Source: Zasmidium citrigriseum
Lineage: Eukaryota > Ascomycota > Dothideomycetes > Mycosphaerellales > Mycosphaerellaceae
Assembly: GCA_002786025.1 (NCBI GenBank)
Contig: NHNW01000028.1
Span: forward strand, 186,001 to 250,000
Reading direction: 5' to 3'
Length of the DNA: 64,000 nucleotides
Notes under the pieces: model-generated
What the model was told of the DNA's origin: nothing
The model's database searches: none
What the model saw: the letters and a program-made list of their open reading frames with translations, nothing else
In this document: positions 20,977-33,836 of the stretch, one piece after another
Layout: every line of letters begins with the position of its first letter
Position numbering within the stretch: the stretch's first letter is position 1
Program-made: the position numbers and the translations under genes

Positions 20977-21740
20977 CTTGTGTCCTTGAAAGCGCTCAAG
21001 GCGTCTGCCGCGCATACCGCCATCTTCCACATGGATTTACAGCCCCGTCCTAGTTGGGCGACTCGAACATACAGTCGTCATTCCTGTGAGACCGGAGACT
21101 GCCGGTGTGCCGCGGGCAGTCGAACGCGATTTTGCAGACATCCGATAGTCGTACCTCTTGGATACCCAGTCAATCTTCGCTGCTGGAACGAGTACGATGC
21201 TCCAATGATTTTGCTGCTGGCCGACTTTGGATGTGGTTCGCGAGCAATGGTCATCGTCTAGTCGTCCGACTTGAGCGACCAATGATCGCTTCCTGACTTG
21301 ACCCTATCGTCGATTTCCTGGAGTTACAGTGTAGGCATCGTGCTTGTATAACGCCGCCGGCCGCACAAGTCCTGTAGTCTTCTTATAGTCGTGTTGTCTC
21401 AACGTCCAGTAAGCACCCTGTGGTCGGACACGAGCGTTTCGCGGAGACAAAGCGCTGTAGAACGGTTCTTGCACAGACTGGCAGTCTTCCGCTGGCTGTA
21501 CTTCCTCAGGAGGCCAGAGATGGAGGTTGCTCGTTCGGCTTGATATGAATGTTTGTTCTGAACTCCGGTGGATGGTTGCAGATATTCGGAGACTGTACCA
21601 TACCATGGAGCTGCTTCATTGAATCCTCTATATCAGTACTTGCATGCTGGACTTTGAGACATACCTTGCGGGTCATTGCACTTGCTCCATGATGAAAATG
21701 CCAAAAGGTTCGACGTGAGTTGGTGTCTAGAGCATGTGAC
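20977..21740. other. Intergenic, nothing recognised
   Basis: Short frames only, on both strands. It probably includes the 3' untranslated region of the minus-strand gene that ends at 21741. Confidence 0.4.
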
Positions 21741-23320
21741 CTACTGCGCCGTCCACCCATAAGAATACCTAACATTCGGATCCGCAACATCATAATCCTC
21801 CGCCTCCGCAGTATCATAATACGCCACACACCTCCAATTCTGCGCATCCTCCGTGAAATACAAATTGAAAGTAAACAGTGATTTGCCCAGGGGTGTCTTG
21901 GCGCCTGACGCGAAGTTGGCGCATTGTTGGGCGGCGGAGCATACGTCGAGACTGCCGGAGTAGGTCTGTGTCTGGCCGCCGCCGCTGCCGGCGGTGTTGC
22001 CGGCGTTGTTGGGGTTTAGGGTGAGGGGACCGCTGTATTGGTTGCCGTAGTTGAGTCCCTGGGATGGCGAGTTAGTCGTGACTGGAGGTTGCTTGGGACG
22101 AAGAAGGTTGGTGTGGAGGGAAGGGAGGGATGGGGTTTTGAAGGGAATGGGAATTTGAGCATACCCCGTTGGAAGCGTTGATCAACGTGCAGGTTGGCGT
22201 CGGGATAGCGGTGGTGGTGACGGTTTGCGTTGATGTAATGGTCGCCGTCGTTGTCACGGACGTGGTCTGGGTCTGAGTCGATGTCTGGAAATGGTATATC
22301 AGCATTGATCATTTTCGATTGCAGAAAAAAGACCGACCTCTGTGTCTGTCGAGGTAGCAATGTCCGTTTGGTAATCGGTGACCTGACAAGATTAGCATCC
22401 ATGTGTCTCCTCATCCTCGAGAGTATCTTACCGTCGAAGTCGTCGTGACCGAAATGACGGTGGTTGAAATGACTGTTACGATAGACGTGCTGGAAGAAGT
22501 GCTTGTCGTCGTTTGAACCTCCGTTGGAGTGGGCAGGATGCTGGTCGAGGTCGTTGCACCAATGCAGCTACAGACAGAGCTGTATCCATTCTTGACTGTG
22601 CTACAGGCGTTGAATGGAGGCGCTTTGGGATAATGGCATTTGCCCCGTCCCTGCCCCTTGTTGGAATTGGGCCATCCTCGTTTCCGCAGGCCGGTATCGC
22701 CGTTGCCAGCGTTCGTTGGTATTACTGTGACGGTTGAAGTCGAAGTGGTTATAGAAGTTGTCGCGGTTGAGACCCTACTAAGGTCAGTACGCTTGCATCT
22801 AAAAGCTCCGCCTCGTGCTTACGTGTCGATCTCAGTAGTAGTAGCTCTGTACTATGATTAGCTAGAGCGTCAAGTCTGAGGCAATCAGGCTGTCTTACGT
22901 CGCAGTGGTTGTCGTCGTCGTTGTCGACGTAACTTGATCATATTCCGTGCTCGTCTCGCTGATGGTGCTCGTCGATGAGGTCGTTGAACTGGTGGTAGAC
23001 TCAATCGTGGATGTGACCACAGCGGTCGAAGTGCTGGTAACCGCAGCTGCATTAAATTAGAACAGCCAGTGATGTGAAGTGAAGCCGACGGCATACAAGG
23101 CGTAATCGTAGTCTTAAAGTACCTGATGACGATTCATGTCAGCTCTGGAACAGTTCACATCAGCAATTGCATGTTCTCACGTCGAGCATTGGCTCAAGCC
23201 CTTCTGTGCGATGACAGCTGAGGCAAGACACCGGTCGTACTTGCACTTTTGGTTGTACGGCCTGCCAGCGAAGGCGACACCGAAAAAGGCAGCAGCGATA
23301 GCGCCTCGGAGAAGCTGCAT
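21741..23320 (-). CDS. Secreted Thr/Ser-rich (mucin-like) protein, eight exons
   Basis: Exons (minus): 23320-23181, 23122-23097, 23046-22899, 22846-22823, 22774-22432, 22382-22338, 22284-22165 and 22058-21741. Every junction has GT-AG ends and keeps frame, giving 387 aa. The start MQLLRGAIAAAFFGVAFAGRP is a signal peptide. A small Cys-containing module follows, then Thr/Ser-rich spacers (TSTSTAVVTSTIESTT-like) that would be heavily O-glycosylated, a central Cys-rich module (KCHYPKAPPFNAC...VCSCIG), more Thr-rich spacer, and a C-terminal module of about 110 residues starting CTLINASNGGLNYG, with three further cysteines and an aromatic-rich end. The alternation of small Cys modules and mucin-like spacers is typical of fungal cell-surface proteins. 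Exons as short as 24 and 26 nt make automatic annotation likely to fail here. Binding target unknown. Confidence 0.75.
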
Positions 23321-25741
23321 TGTCGAAAGAATACAGTTGACGAGATGTAAAGAGCGGAGACCAACGAACGCAAGAGTTACTTGCCTGTTCCTGACTGACT
23401 ATATGATAGGGTATTTCCTCGCGCACGAGCGCATCGCCCATCTCCTAGGGCCTGACAAGACATGGACCTAGGAAGCCTTTATGAGATTTCCAACGGTAGA
23501 TTCTGGACTCAGCTCCGCGCGTGGACGCCACATGTTTCGAAAACGGCCTGGCTTCACCCGAAAAAGGACTCCACGTGCACTGTTACTGCCGAAAGGGTTA
23601 GTTGCTTTTCGCTAGGAAATGAGCTAGTTGCTGTCCGAAGGAGCATTGCGCGTCTTGGTTTGAAGTCCATGGTCGTACTCCTTGCGCGATTGGTTCCCTC
23701 ACGACTGCGAAACAGCTATGCTGAAGTATGCTCATGCCGTAGCAGATTCGATGGCACGTGGATGGGGAGCCCAAGGTCCGGTCACGTCCTCAACGGTCTG
23801 AACCAAGATGGAGTGGTAGCGAAGCTTCGCTGCTATTCCGCAAATGGCAGGAGCGTGTTTGTCGAGAAAAGTATACAAGTCGGCGAGTCGCGACCTTGGA
23901 TGGGAGACCATGAGCTGGTGCAAGCTGCGTGACACAGTCTCCCGAGTTTTGTTTCTTGCCTCGACCGTCTGTTCGTCTGCCGACATCACCAGCGCTATCC
24001 TCGAAGATTCGTTTCTGTGCATCAGATGAAACTTCTTGCCATCTAGTCTTTGGTCGATCTCCGCGAACGTGCGGCCTTTGACAGGCAAGCACTTGTGCAA
24101 GCAATCGAGCAGCGATAGGGACCGAAGGTCCGCCAGCTGGAGACGCTGATAAGGACATTCAGTCTCGTGATGGATCGTCCTGCGCTGTTGAGTGCATGTC
24201 GCGAGTCTGTACAATCAGCGGTTTGAAAAAGCCGTTATCAGGTGGGCGGGGTTTACCGAATCGTGCCCATCGAGCGTCCAGTCAATTTCGCCGCTGGAAG
24301 GCCCACGACGCCTTCACCGGCCTTCGAAATGCCTCCTCTTAGCCGCGCAACGCCCTCGCCCAGTAATGCTTCCTCCTACTAGACATGCGACAGCGCTGCT
24401 CATTGGTGTACATTGCCAGCAAGCCAGGTAGTGGTACAGTCTCGAGCAAGTCGTCCAACTCCAGCAACGAATGGTGTCTTCTCAACTTGACACCATCGTC
24501 GATTGCTCTGTTTGGTTCGTCCTCGTTGAACCCGTCGCCTAGCACAAATTCTGCTGTCTCCTCCTAGTCGTCCTCCCCGAAAGTCCAGTGATCTCACGCC
24601 TCGTCGAATGTGGACGCTGCGCTGCGTCGTACAGGCTGAGCACTGATATTCAGTCTTCCGTCAGCTGTACTGCCTGAAAGAGGGGGTTGGAATGTCGCTT
24701 CGATGATCTCTTTGGTTGATCCAGTGTCAGGAGCTAGCGAATGTGCGCCAAGCGATTGTACGATGATGATCCGATTGTGTCTTTCTCGATTTTTGACTGG
24801 CCGACGGCTTCTCGAAAGGAGGTACATTTCTACCCCTCTTCGCAGCGGTCGTACAAGTCGTGATGGCTCGAGTTTGTGCTTGGATCGTCGAACTCCGGCG
24901 TAGCAGGGTATGACAGTCCAAGTCGAGGGCGTAAACTATTCCATGTTTGCCATTTCGGTTAATTTCGGTCATTCTTTAGTTGTGCTCGTCATGGGACCAG
25001 TCATTCGTCTTTGTCAATGGAGGTCATTGACAGGCGTCGGATGATAGGTTCGTTGGTCGGTGAGGCTGTTCCGGTGTTCGAAGTTGTTGATGACGTTCTA
25101 GACTCCGTAAGACGGGACAACAACCCCTTCGATCTCATCTCTTCGCTATTCCGTTTCTTCAAGAACCTGTCATATCCAAAGCAACCTCATCCAGCAACAT
25201 AGTCTCCATCTCGCCCCATCCTTGGCAAACCCATCAGCCCACCAGCCCTACACTCTCACGTAACCCATAGTGCCACCAACCCAGCACCTCAGCCAGCCAT
25301 GTTCGTGGCGTCAACCATACGCAAACATCCGTTAGTCCCCATGCACCGCACCACCCATCCCTACCATTCGTCACCGCCATCATCGTATAGACACACAACC
25401 ACAGCGGCAAGAGTAAGCCTCAAAGTCTGGCTCATGCAAAATGTCGTGCATCCCCACAACGTTCTGTGGCTTCGGTACATGCGGCCAGCCGCTAGTGTCC
25501 GGCTTTTGAGGCTCGACTGAGGTGGCGAACGGGGAGGAAGTTTGGGTGAAGACGGGATGTTTGGGAGTTCTGGGCCGTGTGCGTTGTTTGGTAGTTGAGG
25601 TGATTGGAAGGGTCCCCGCTTCGGGTTGCGTTTGGAGAAGGGGAGCTCCCTGGAGCTGGTGCTGCTTGGCTATGCGAGTGCGGGATGGTTAATGCAGTGC
25701 GTCGGCGAGCCCGACATATTGCATAGCAGACTTTCGATGTG
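23321..25741. other. Gene-poor 2.4 kb
   Basis: No gene can be supported. The best candidate is a minus-strand open stretch of about 150 codons, 24190-23732, preceded by a caacag acceptor-like site (near 24186) and containing LADLRSLSLLDCLHKCL. The other minus-strand frame is also open over much of it and no family is recognised. Positions 25200-25700 are probably the 3' flank of trm61. Confidence 0.3.
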
Positions 25742-27208
25742 CTACTTGTCTGCCTTTGCGTCTTTCGGGGTCGCTTTCATGATGTCGTCCACGGGATACT
25801 TCTCGGCGCATCGCGTCTCATCGTCTTCGTTCCACTCTCGCGACAAGATGGCGAAGACGAGATAGCTGGTATGAGTCTTGACTTCCGGCTCGGTCCTGTG
25901 TACGAGATTGCCCTCTTTGTACAACTTCCTCTCCTCTGCCTCCCTCTTGATCCTCTCCAACCTCTGCTGTTTACTCGGATGCTTTTGCCCAGATGCATTG
26001 ACTGCCATCTCCTCCCTGTTAGCACTGTTAGTTACTGCCTTGCTTGCATGGAAATCGGATAGCTTTGTTTCGACCTCCCTTAACCTGCCAATGGCTTCGT
26101 CCACGCTGGCTGCGCTTGCATTCACTCCTCGCAGACCTTCTTCCTTGAGACCGACTCGCTCTCTCCGTACGTCGATTCTCTTGTGCTGGACCTCAACCAT
26201 TTCGATCTCGGTCCAACCTGCTTTGCGGAGGGCGGAGACGGTGGCCATGACTTGTTCGATGCAAGGCGAGAAAGTGCAGAGGTGAATGGCAGCGCTGGGG
26301 TTCAGGGGATATTTAGGTATGGAGCGTGATAGATGCTTGAGTGCCTGCCAGGGAGCAGGGAGATCCAAGAATATAGCATCCACAGAGGGAGCAGTGCCAT
26401 CCTGGAGGACAAACCCATCGTTGCAAACATCGCGATGGGTCAGTTCGACAACGCCTTCTAAAGCGTGGTCTTTTATTTCATCGCGCAATGTCTGCACCCG
26501 CGGCTCGTGATATTCGTAGCTGTAGACTTTGCCCTGTCTTTGCCCCTTGGAGAGCTTGGAAGATGTATCGCCCGGATACCCGTTGAAGATGGCTCGTGCC
26601 GCAGCGTGGGTGAAGCTGCCACTGCCTGCACCAGCTTCAATGATTGATGAGCCAGGTCTCACTCTCAGACGTTGCAGAATGTAGCTGTAGTCCGGTGTGT
26701 AGACGACCTGTGTGCGATGATCCAGCGAGGACGTCCAAGCTTCAGGAGTGGGAGGAAGGATGTGGATGAAGCCGGATCCAGCTTCAATCGGTGGCTTGGC
26801 CGACTGAACCTGGCCATTGGAGACTTTTCCATTGCTATGTTTGAACTTCTTGGTCGGAGAAGGCGGAGTGTCATGTGATAGCCCGTCCGACTTGCGTTTT
26901 CTGCTCGTTGGATCGGCCGCGCCTTCCTCTTCGACAGCCTCCTGACTCTTCGCGTTCTTGCCCTTTCTACCTCTTGTTCCGGTGTCTACCTTGCTTGCTC
27001 TGACTTGGCTTCCCCACTCTAGGCCAATGAGGGTGCTGTGAGGAAATGAGCCAAATCGCGTGTTTGTCACGGCTCCTTCAGCGTAGCCATCGTCGGCAGT
27101 CACTTGGAGCTTGACCGGGAGCAGGTTTTCGCGAGTGAGATGGAGGATGGCGAGAGATTCGGCATAGGCCGCAGGAACCGTGTGGAAGAAGGGCGACGGG
27201 CGCGTCAT
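25742..27208 (-). CDS. trm61: tRNA (adenine58-N1)-methyltransferase catalytic subunit
   Basis: Trm61 (Gcd14) methylates A58 in the T-loop of tRNAs, including initiator tRNA-Met, together with Trm6 in the nucleus. Single exon, 488 aa from ATG 27208 (MTRPSPFFHTVP); an upstream open stretch has no family similarity. The SAM-binding motif IIEAGAGSGSFTHA lies at about 190-203, the catalytic-loop segment AIFLDLPAPWQAL at about 280, and FSPCIEQV soon after, all as in the family. A Lys/Ser-rich insertion (about 74-135, containing RKRKSDG and SPTKKFK) is a probable nuclear-localisation segment absent from the yeast protein. It is divergent from gdb1 across an 804-bp shared upstream region. Confidence 0.93.
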   Translation of the reverse strand: MTRPSPFFHTVPAAYAESLAILHLTRENLLPVKLQVTADDGYAEGAVTNTRFGSFPHSTLIGLEWGSQVRASKVDTGTRGRKGKNAKSQEAVEEEGAADPTSRKRKSDGLSHDTPPSPTKKFKHSNGKVSNGQVQSAKPPIEAGSGFIHILPPTPEAWTSSLDHRTQVVYTPDYSYILQRLRVRPGSSIIEAGAGSGSFTHAAARAIFNGYPGDTSSKLSKGQRQGKVYSYEYHEPRVQTLRDEIKDHALEGVVELTHRDVCNDGFVLQDGTAPSVDAIFLDLPAPWQALKHLSRSIPKYPLNPSAAIHLCTFSPCIEQVMATVSALRKAGWTEIEMVEVQHKRIDVRRERVGLKEEGLRGVNASAASVDEAIGRLREVETKLSDFHASKAVTNSANREEMAVNASGQKHPSKQQRLERIKREAEERKLYKEGNLVHRTEPEVKTHTSYLVFAILSREWNEDDETRCAEKYPVDDIMKATPKDAKADK

Positions 27209-28012
27209 GGCTGGTGATATGGATATTGTCAAAGGGCTGTTTTCACAGGCGTGGCAGAAAAGACGAACGGCGCTCGGTCCGCGGCGCGCTAGGCGATAAG
27301 ATAAGCCACGTGGAGAAGCTTGGGGAGCGGGCAGATCCAAGCGCCAGCGTCTCTCCACGATCTCCAGATCGGCCCAGCGACGGTTGAGACTCGGACTCGA
27401 CGTCGGCAAACCGAAAGACAGCGGCAAGAGACAACACTCCTCCTTCTTGGTACTAACGATGATTATTCAGGAACGAGACGCAAGAGAAGCAGTAGCGGTC
27501 GGGCGCCGGGGCGTGCCTGGCGGGTCACAACGTTTGCGGCGATGCGGCGATGGGGTGCAGGAGCGCTAGCGAAGAGCCTCAACCGAAAGAACCAGCTCTG
27601 CTCGCGCCTCACCTCTTTGCATTCTTCCTGCCATTGCGCTGGGTGATGGACAGCAGCAGCAGGCACAGTCCATCACAAGATTCTCAGATCTGCTGTTTAC
27701 CTGCTGCATGACCTCTCTCTCACCACAACATCCCCATCATCTCGTTCTCATCCACCCTCTTCCACCCGGTTTCCGAAGCGACAGCTCATTGTCTGTTCAT
27801 TACTGTGCATATTCACGTCTGTACGATATCACGACCTGAACGACTAATCCGCTGGCCCTCCATTCGCCTTCGACACGCAGCGCAGACCAACCCTCCCACG
27901 CTTCGACCTACTGAGCTTCTACAGCCCGCCCACCTCGCCCATCCAGACGCCTCCTTCACCGCCCTCGCTTTTCCCTGAGGCAGTAATCGCGCAGGAGACG
28001 CTCTTGCCCAGC
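27209..28012. promoter_or_regulatory. Shared divergent upstream region of trm61 and gdb1
   Basis: It separates two head-to-head housekeeping genes. The half nearest gdb1 (27660-28010) is rich in C/T runs (ccaccctcttccaccc and similar), a common feature of strong filamentous-fungal promoters. No discrete site can be assigned by eye. Confidence 0.45.
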
Positions 28013-31000
28013 ATGTCTCCTCAGCAGATCAACAACCACACCGTCCATCTGCTCCCGCTCAAGGACGATGGCTCTCCAAACCTGCCGGGCGACCCGGCAT
28101 ACGTCTACCTTCCACCACCCACCCATCCAGCCTACAGCGTCCGCTTCCAGATTGATGGCATGAGCTCGGTGTGCAGAGAAGGAAGTCTGTGGACAAATAT
28201 CCCCCACAAGGGTGAGCAATTCGATCGTCACAAGTTCAACGAGTACAAGTGAGTTCAGCTGTCCAACCCATGGTTACACAGAGTCGATACTGACTTGCAA
28301 CCAGGCTCAATCCCAGCTTTACTCACGCCCTTGAGATCGATGTTCCCGTCCATTGTGCAGGTGCTTTCGAGTTCTACTGCTCCTACTCACCACTTCCGGC
28401 CTTTAGCACTGGCCATGTCGATCAGCCCAAGCCAACTCGGACGCCAACCCACTACATCGATGTCGCTCCACTCCTACACGTTGAGAACTCGCCACTTCCT
28501 CTGGATGCCATTTCCTGCATCTCGGTCCTGTCAAAATTCATGGGCAAGTACCCAGACGACTTCTACCGCCATCTGCACGGCATCAGCGAGCGAGGCTACA
28601 ACATGGTGCACTTTACCCCTCTCATGATGCGTGGTGACAGCAATTCTCCGTACTCCATCTACGACCAGCACATTTTCGACAAAGGCGTCTTCCGCGGAGA
28701 GGATGACATCGCCGACATGGTGCACAAGATGGAGCATGAGTACGGCCTTCTTAGTTTGACGGACGTTGTCTGGAACCACACCGCCAACAACAGCAAGTGG
28801 CTTGAGGAACACCCAGAGTCTGGCTACAACATCAACACCGCTCCTCACCTTCAGCCAGCCTACGAGCTCGACAGTGCTCTGCTACAGTACTCTTCTCGCC
28901 TTAAGTCGCTGGGCATGCCAACCCATCTGACCAGTGTCGACGACCTTCTCCGGATCATGGATGGTATCAAGACCCATGTGATTGGGGCTATCAAGTTCTG
29001 GGAATTCTACGTCTGCGATGCCGATAAGGACTCGCAAAAGACTGTTGCCGCCTGGATGGATGGTAAAGCTAGTTTTGACGGCGAGATCCCAGATGACATT
29101 GGCAACTGGGCTTTGAAGGACAAGGCCGACTGGATCCGCAAGAACTGCTGTCCCGGCACCGACCGAATGGGAGAGCGTTTCCGCCGCCATGTTGTCCCAG
29201 AACGTGGTGCTGCCCTGCTCCAGCACCTCTTCGGCAAATTCAACACTTCGATGAACAGCTCCGCAGACGAGCGTACTGCCTACGGCACCATGCACCGCTT
29301 CCTCAACGAACTCAACCTGGACTGGTACAAGGAGTACGACAACGACGTTGCGGCAATCATCGAGCAGACCTTCAACCGGTGCAAGTACGTGCGCTTGGAT
29401 CCCAATGGCCCCAAGTTCGGTGACATCACCCTCGAGAGTCCGCTCATTGAGACCTACTTCACCCGTCTGCCGGTCAACGACACCACCTCCAAGCATGACC
29501 CGAACTCATTGGCACTGGCCAACAACGGTTGGGTGTGGGCTGCTGATGTGATGAAGGACAATGCTGGTCCAAAGTCCAAGGTCTACCTTCGCCGTGAGCT
29601 AATCGTCTGGGGCGATTGCGTGAAGCTTCGTTACGGCTCTGGACCAGAAGACAGCCCATTCCTCTGGAAATGGATGAGCGACTACACCCAGCTGATGGCG
29701 AAGCACTTCCACGGATTCCGTATCGATAACTGCCATTCCACTCCTCTCCACGTTGCCTCGCACATGCTGGACGCTGGTCGTCAAGTCCGATCAAACCTCG
29801 TTATTGCCGCGGAGCTGTTCAGTGGTGACGAGAAGATGGACTTCCTCTACTGCCAGAAGCTGGGCATCAGCTTCCTCATCCGAGAAGCTATGCAGTGCTG
29901 GTCGACCGCCGAAATGTCCAGACTTGTGCACATCAACTGCGGCCGTCCTATTGGGAGCTTCGAGGTTGATGACATCTCTAGCGCAGACAAGCCTGTGGCC
30001 AACGGCAACTTGACTAATGGCAGTGCACCTCAAGGCCGGGAGATCGTCCACAAGATCATTCCATCCAAGATCCATGCCCTGCTCATGGACTGCACTCACG
30101 ACAATGAGACTCCGGTGCAACGTCGTGACGGTCGCGATACCCTCCCAACTTCAGCTCTCGTCGCCATGTGTGCTTCGGCTGCTGGATCAGTGTTTGGCAT
30201 GGACGAGCTGTACCCGCAGCTCATCGAGCTTGTCCACGAGAAGCGTCCTTACACTTCGCCGTACAGCAATCTCAAGCTTGACCAGAACATGAAGATTGGA
30301 CCAAGCGAAGGCACCGGTGGTATCAAGCGCCTGATGAACCAGCTCCACACCATCATGGGCAAGGACAAGTACGATGAGACATTCGTACACCACGACGGCG
30401 AATACATCACCGTCCACCGCATTCATCCAAAGTCACGCAAAGGCTACTACCTCATCGCTCACACTGCCTTTCCCGGATACGGCAACGGCAACGGCGGCTT
30501 CGGTCCTCAATGGCTGAGCGGAACCAAGGCCAAGCTACTTGGTGCTTGGGCTCTTGAGTGCGACCAGAGCTGGGATGCAAAGCAAGCTGCCATCAATGAC
30601 AACGTCTTGCGTGGTATTCCCAGCAAGACCAAGGACCTTCATGGCGTCACAGTCGAGAGCCGCGGCGATGATACTGTCATCAACGTGGGCTCCAACTTCC
30701 CGCCAGGCTCCATCGCCATTTGCGAAACTTGGATCCCCAAGTGTGAGCACAGCGAAGGTCTCGACAAGTTCCTCACCTCTGGTGCACGCCAAGCCTTCCA
30801 GAACTGCAGCTTGACCGACATCAATGCCATCATGTATCGTGCCGATTCTGAGGAGCGTGCCATGTCTCACGGCGCCGACGGTGCGTACACAGTTCCAGGC
30901 GTAGGTACTCTGGTGTACTGCGGACTTCAGGGCTGGTGGTCCGTCCTGAGAGATGTCGTCAATCACAACGACCTTGGCCATCCGATTTGCAATCATCTCC

Positions 31001-32781
31001 GCGAAGGCCAGTGGGCACTCGACTTCACTGTCAACCGCCTCGAGAAGCTTGCCCAGCGGGAAGATGGCATCTACACTGGTGTCACTCCTGTTGCTGAATG
31101 GCTGAAGTCACGCTTCGAAGCCGTCCGCGATATTCCAAGCTTCCTGCTGCCACGCTGCTTCGCCTTGATCATCAGAACGGCGAAGAAGGCGGCCAACGAG
31201 CGCGCTATTGAGCAAATGCATCCGAACGTCCAACACAGTCAGCGCTTCGTCAAGTCTCTGGCCATGGTTTCCTGCCAGGTCCAAGGCTACATGGACAACG
31301 CCAAGCTGTGGCCTGACAAGCTCGATCCTTCCCTTGCCGCTGGTCTGCCTCACTTCGCACAGGACTGGGCTCGTGTATGGGGTCGCGACACGATGATTGC
31401 CATGCGTGGCCTGTTGACCTGCACTGGACGATACGCGGAAGCGAAGGAGCATCTCAAGTGCTTCGGCAGTCTGATCAAGCACGGCATGATTCCCAACCTG
31501 CTCAACTCCGGCAAGCTTCCTCGCTACAACAGCAGAGACTCAGTTTGGTTCTTCTTGCAGAATATCCAAGACTACTGCGCACTCGCACCTGAAGGTCTCG
31601 ACTTCTTGCACGAGCAGGTTCGTCGCCGCTTCTTGCCTTATGACGATACCTGGTTCGCATGGGACGACAAGCGAGCGTACTCGCAGAACAGCAGCATCGA
31701 AGACATCATCCAGGAATGTCTGCAGCGCCATGCTAGTGGCCTGGAGTTCCGCGAGTACAATGCTGGCTCCGATCTCGACTCCCAGATGAAGTCCGAGGGC
31801 TTCAACATCAGCATCAAGGTCGACTGGAAGAATGGCATTCTCTACGGTGGCAATGAGTGGAACTGCGGCACCTGGATGGACAAGATGGGCGACTCCACCA
31901 AGGCTGGCAACAAGGGACATCCTGGAACCTGCCGTGACGGCGCACCAGTGGAGATAACCGGTCTGCTGTACAGCGCCCTCAAGTGGGTCGATGGCCTCAA
32001 GTCTGCGGGCAAGTTCAAGTATGATGGTATTACCAAGTCTGATGGCGAGCACATCTCGTACGGTGACTGGGCTGCCAAGATCCGCGACAGCTTCGAGCAC
32101 CACTACTACGTCCCAGCCGACCAGAGTCAATGGCCACAGTACGATGTTAACCCAGCGATTATCAACCGCCGGGGCATCTACAAGGATATCCACCGCTGCA
32201 CCAAGGAGTACCGCGACTACCAACTCCGCCCCAACTTCCCCATCGCCATGACCGTTGCCCCAGATCTCTTCGACCCAGCCCACGCCATCGGTGCTCTCGA
32301 GATCGCCGACAAGAACCTCCGTGGCCCGACCGGTATTGCGACGCTGGATCCAGCCGATCTGGAGTATCACCCGAACTACATCAATAGCGATGACAGCGAC
32401 AACTACCAGACGGCCCACGGACGCAACTACCACCAAGGCCCCGAGTGGCTGTGGCCGACGGGCTTCTTCTTGCGTGCGCTGCTCAAGTTCGATCTCATGC
32501 GCCGCAAGACCAAGGAGGAGAGAGTGGAGGCTTTCCAGCAGGTCACGCAAAGGCTGAAGGGGTGCAAGCAGATGATTCATGATTCGCCGTGGAGGGGACT
32601 CACTGAGCTTACTAATCTCAATGGGTCTTATTGTGGTGATTCGGTAAGTCGATGAAAGTGATGTTGATTGTTGGGTATTGTGGCTGACTTCATGTAGTGC
32701 CCGACTCAGGCTTGGTCCGCAGGGTGTATACTGGACCTCTACGATGACGCGAGCAAGTACGGCACGGATCTTCCGCAGTAA
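28013..32781 (+). CDS. gdb1: Glycogen debranching enzyme
   Basis: Bifunctional enzyme: 4-alpha-glucanotransferase moves maltosyl/maltotriosyl units, then amylo-alpha-1,6-glucosidase removes the remaining branch glucose, completing cytosolic glycogen breakdown with glycogen phosphorylase. Exons 28013-28248, 28305-32643 and 32698-32781 (introns 56 and 54 bp) give 1552 aa, the usual fungal length. The N-terminal half has the GH13-type barrel (LSLTDVVWNHTANNS; FHGFRIDNCHSTPLH with the nucleophile Asp; NLVIAAELF). The C-terminal half is the GH133 six-hairpin glucosidase domain (WARVWGRDTMIAMRGLL; GFNISIKVDWKNGILYGGNE). Without the last intron the protein would lose its conserved end (GDSCPTQAWSAG). 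Codon use is strongly C-ending, as in highly expressed genes. Confidence 0.96.
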
Positions 32782-33180
32782 ATGAATCGACTTGACGGCG
32801 GAGTTTGATGGCAAAAGTTCTTGTTTGGTATGATGGACGATACAGGACCTCTGGAAGATGGGAGATGGAAGACGAGCTTCGCGAGACCTGATAATGTCTT
32901 GATTCTTTGCCCCTACGTTATGTTGTAGATACCTCTTTGTGGTGGACCTAGATACTAGATGTATCGGATTAGACTTGTTCCTGTGATGACCTGTCTGCCT
33001 CTGCTTCGCTTTCTCCTGACTGCTCCTCCTCTGCCGGCTGGTCCTTCTGTATATCTGCTGCTCTCAGCGTCACTGCCCTGGCTCTGCCATGATCTATCGC
33101 GGACAAGTATGTGGTTTCCAGGCCCTATACTGTACTTCATTCTGAGCGACCTCTCTCCTTTCCGTTGCCCCGTAGCCATT
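32782..33180. other. Convergent 3' flanks
   Basis: Lies between the stop codons of gdb1 (+) and the small membrane protein gene (-). Nothing gene-like is present. Confidence 0.5.
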
Positions 33181-33642
33181 TCACTCTCCCTCTCCATCAT
33201 CCTCACGCCCCACAACAATCATCCCCATCACGACCAACCACAGCACCGTCGCGGACAGTGCCAAGCAGAGGAACGCCTGTCGTCGGCAGAAGGTACTGCT
33301 GAAGAGGATTTTGCCGCTTCCTACCAAGAAGGGAAACCAGAGGAGGAGGTGTAGGAGTGGTGTCGAACTGAAGGGCGTTGGGAGGGTGAGGAGCAGGGCG
33401 ACTGCGATGTTCTGGAATTATGTCAGTTAGTGGAGCTTGGGTGAGGGCTGAGGGTGAGGGAGACTCACGAGATGAATATATGCCCCTGTGAGGGAGAGGG
33501 TCTCCAGCAGCGTTGGTCTTGGAGCTGGCTCTGGTGGTGAGAGCAAGGTCGGTGAGCTTTCGAGGTCGATTGAGCTCGTGCTTGATGTGAGGTGGGTTTT
33601 ACAGTCCTCGAGATCGATGGACATGGTTTCGATTTTGGTCAT
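33181..33642 (-). CDS. Small multi-helix membrane protein, fungal, function unknown
   Basis: Two exons, 33642-33469 and 33411-33181, with a 57-bp intron (gtgagt...ttccag); 134 aa. The N-terminal 45 residues are acidic and Ser/Thr/Pro-rich. Hydrophobic segments follow: TLLETLSLTGAYIHLNIAVALLL, LLHLLLWFPFLVG, and AFLCLALSATVLWLVVMGMIVV, i.e. three or four helices. The tail is acidic. The start is chosen at 33642; 33624 or 33786 are alternatives. The splice sits inside the first helix and preserves it. Function unknown. Confidence 0.7.
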
Positions 33643-33836
33643 TGGTCGATCCAGAGAAAGAGTGCTGCGAGGGTTCGGTGAAGATACTCCGTTGGGAAGG
33701 GAGGCCGAATAAAAGAGGGCAAATATCCCTCGCGCATCGCGGCTGAAGATGCGAGTGTTGTTACACAACACCCTTGCCATGCCCACTCTTGTACCACTTC
33801 ATCGTCGGGTTACCATTTCGAGGCCCTGCGACAGGC

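Noticed and set aside
23462..23932. 156-codon plus-strand open frame
   Set aside because: It overlaps an equally open minus-strand frame. No family features on either; only the gap entry mentions the minus-strand stretch.
28882..29496. 204-codon minus-strand open frame
   Set aside because: Antisense shadow of the transferase half of gdb1.
31540..32814. 424-codon minus-strand open frame
   Set aside because: Antisense shadow of gdb1, produced by its strongly C-ending codon use.
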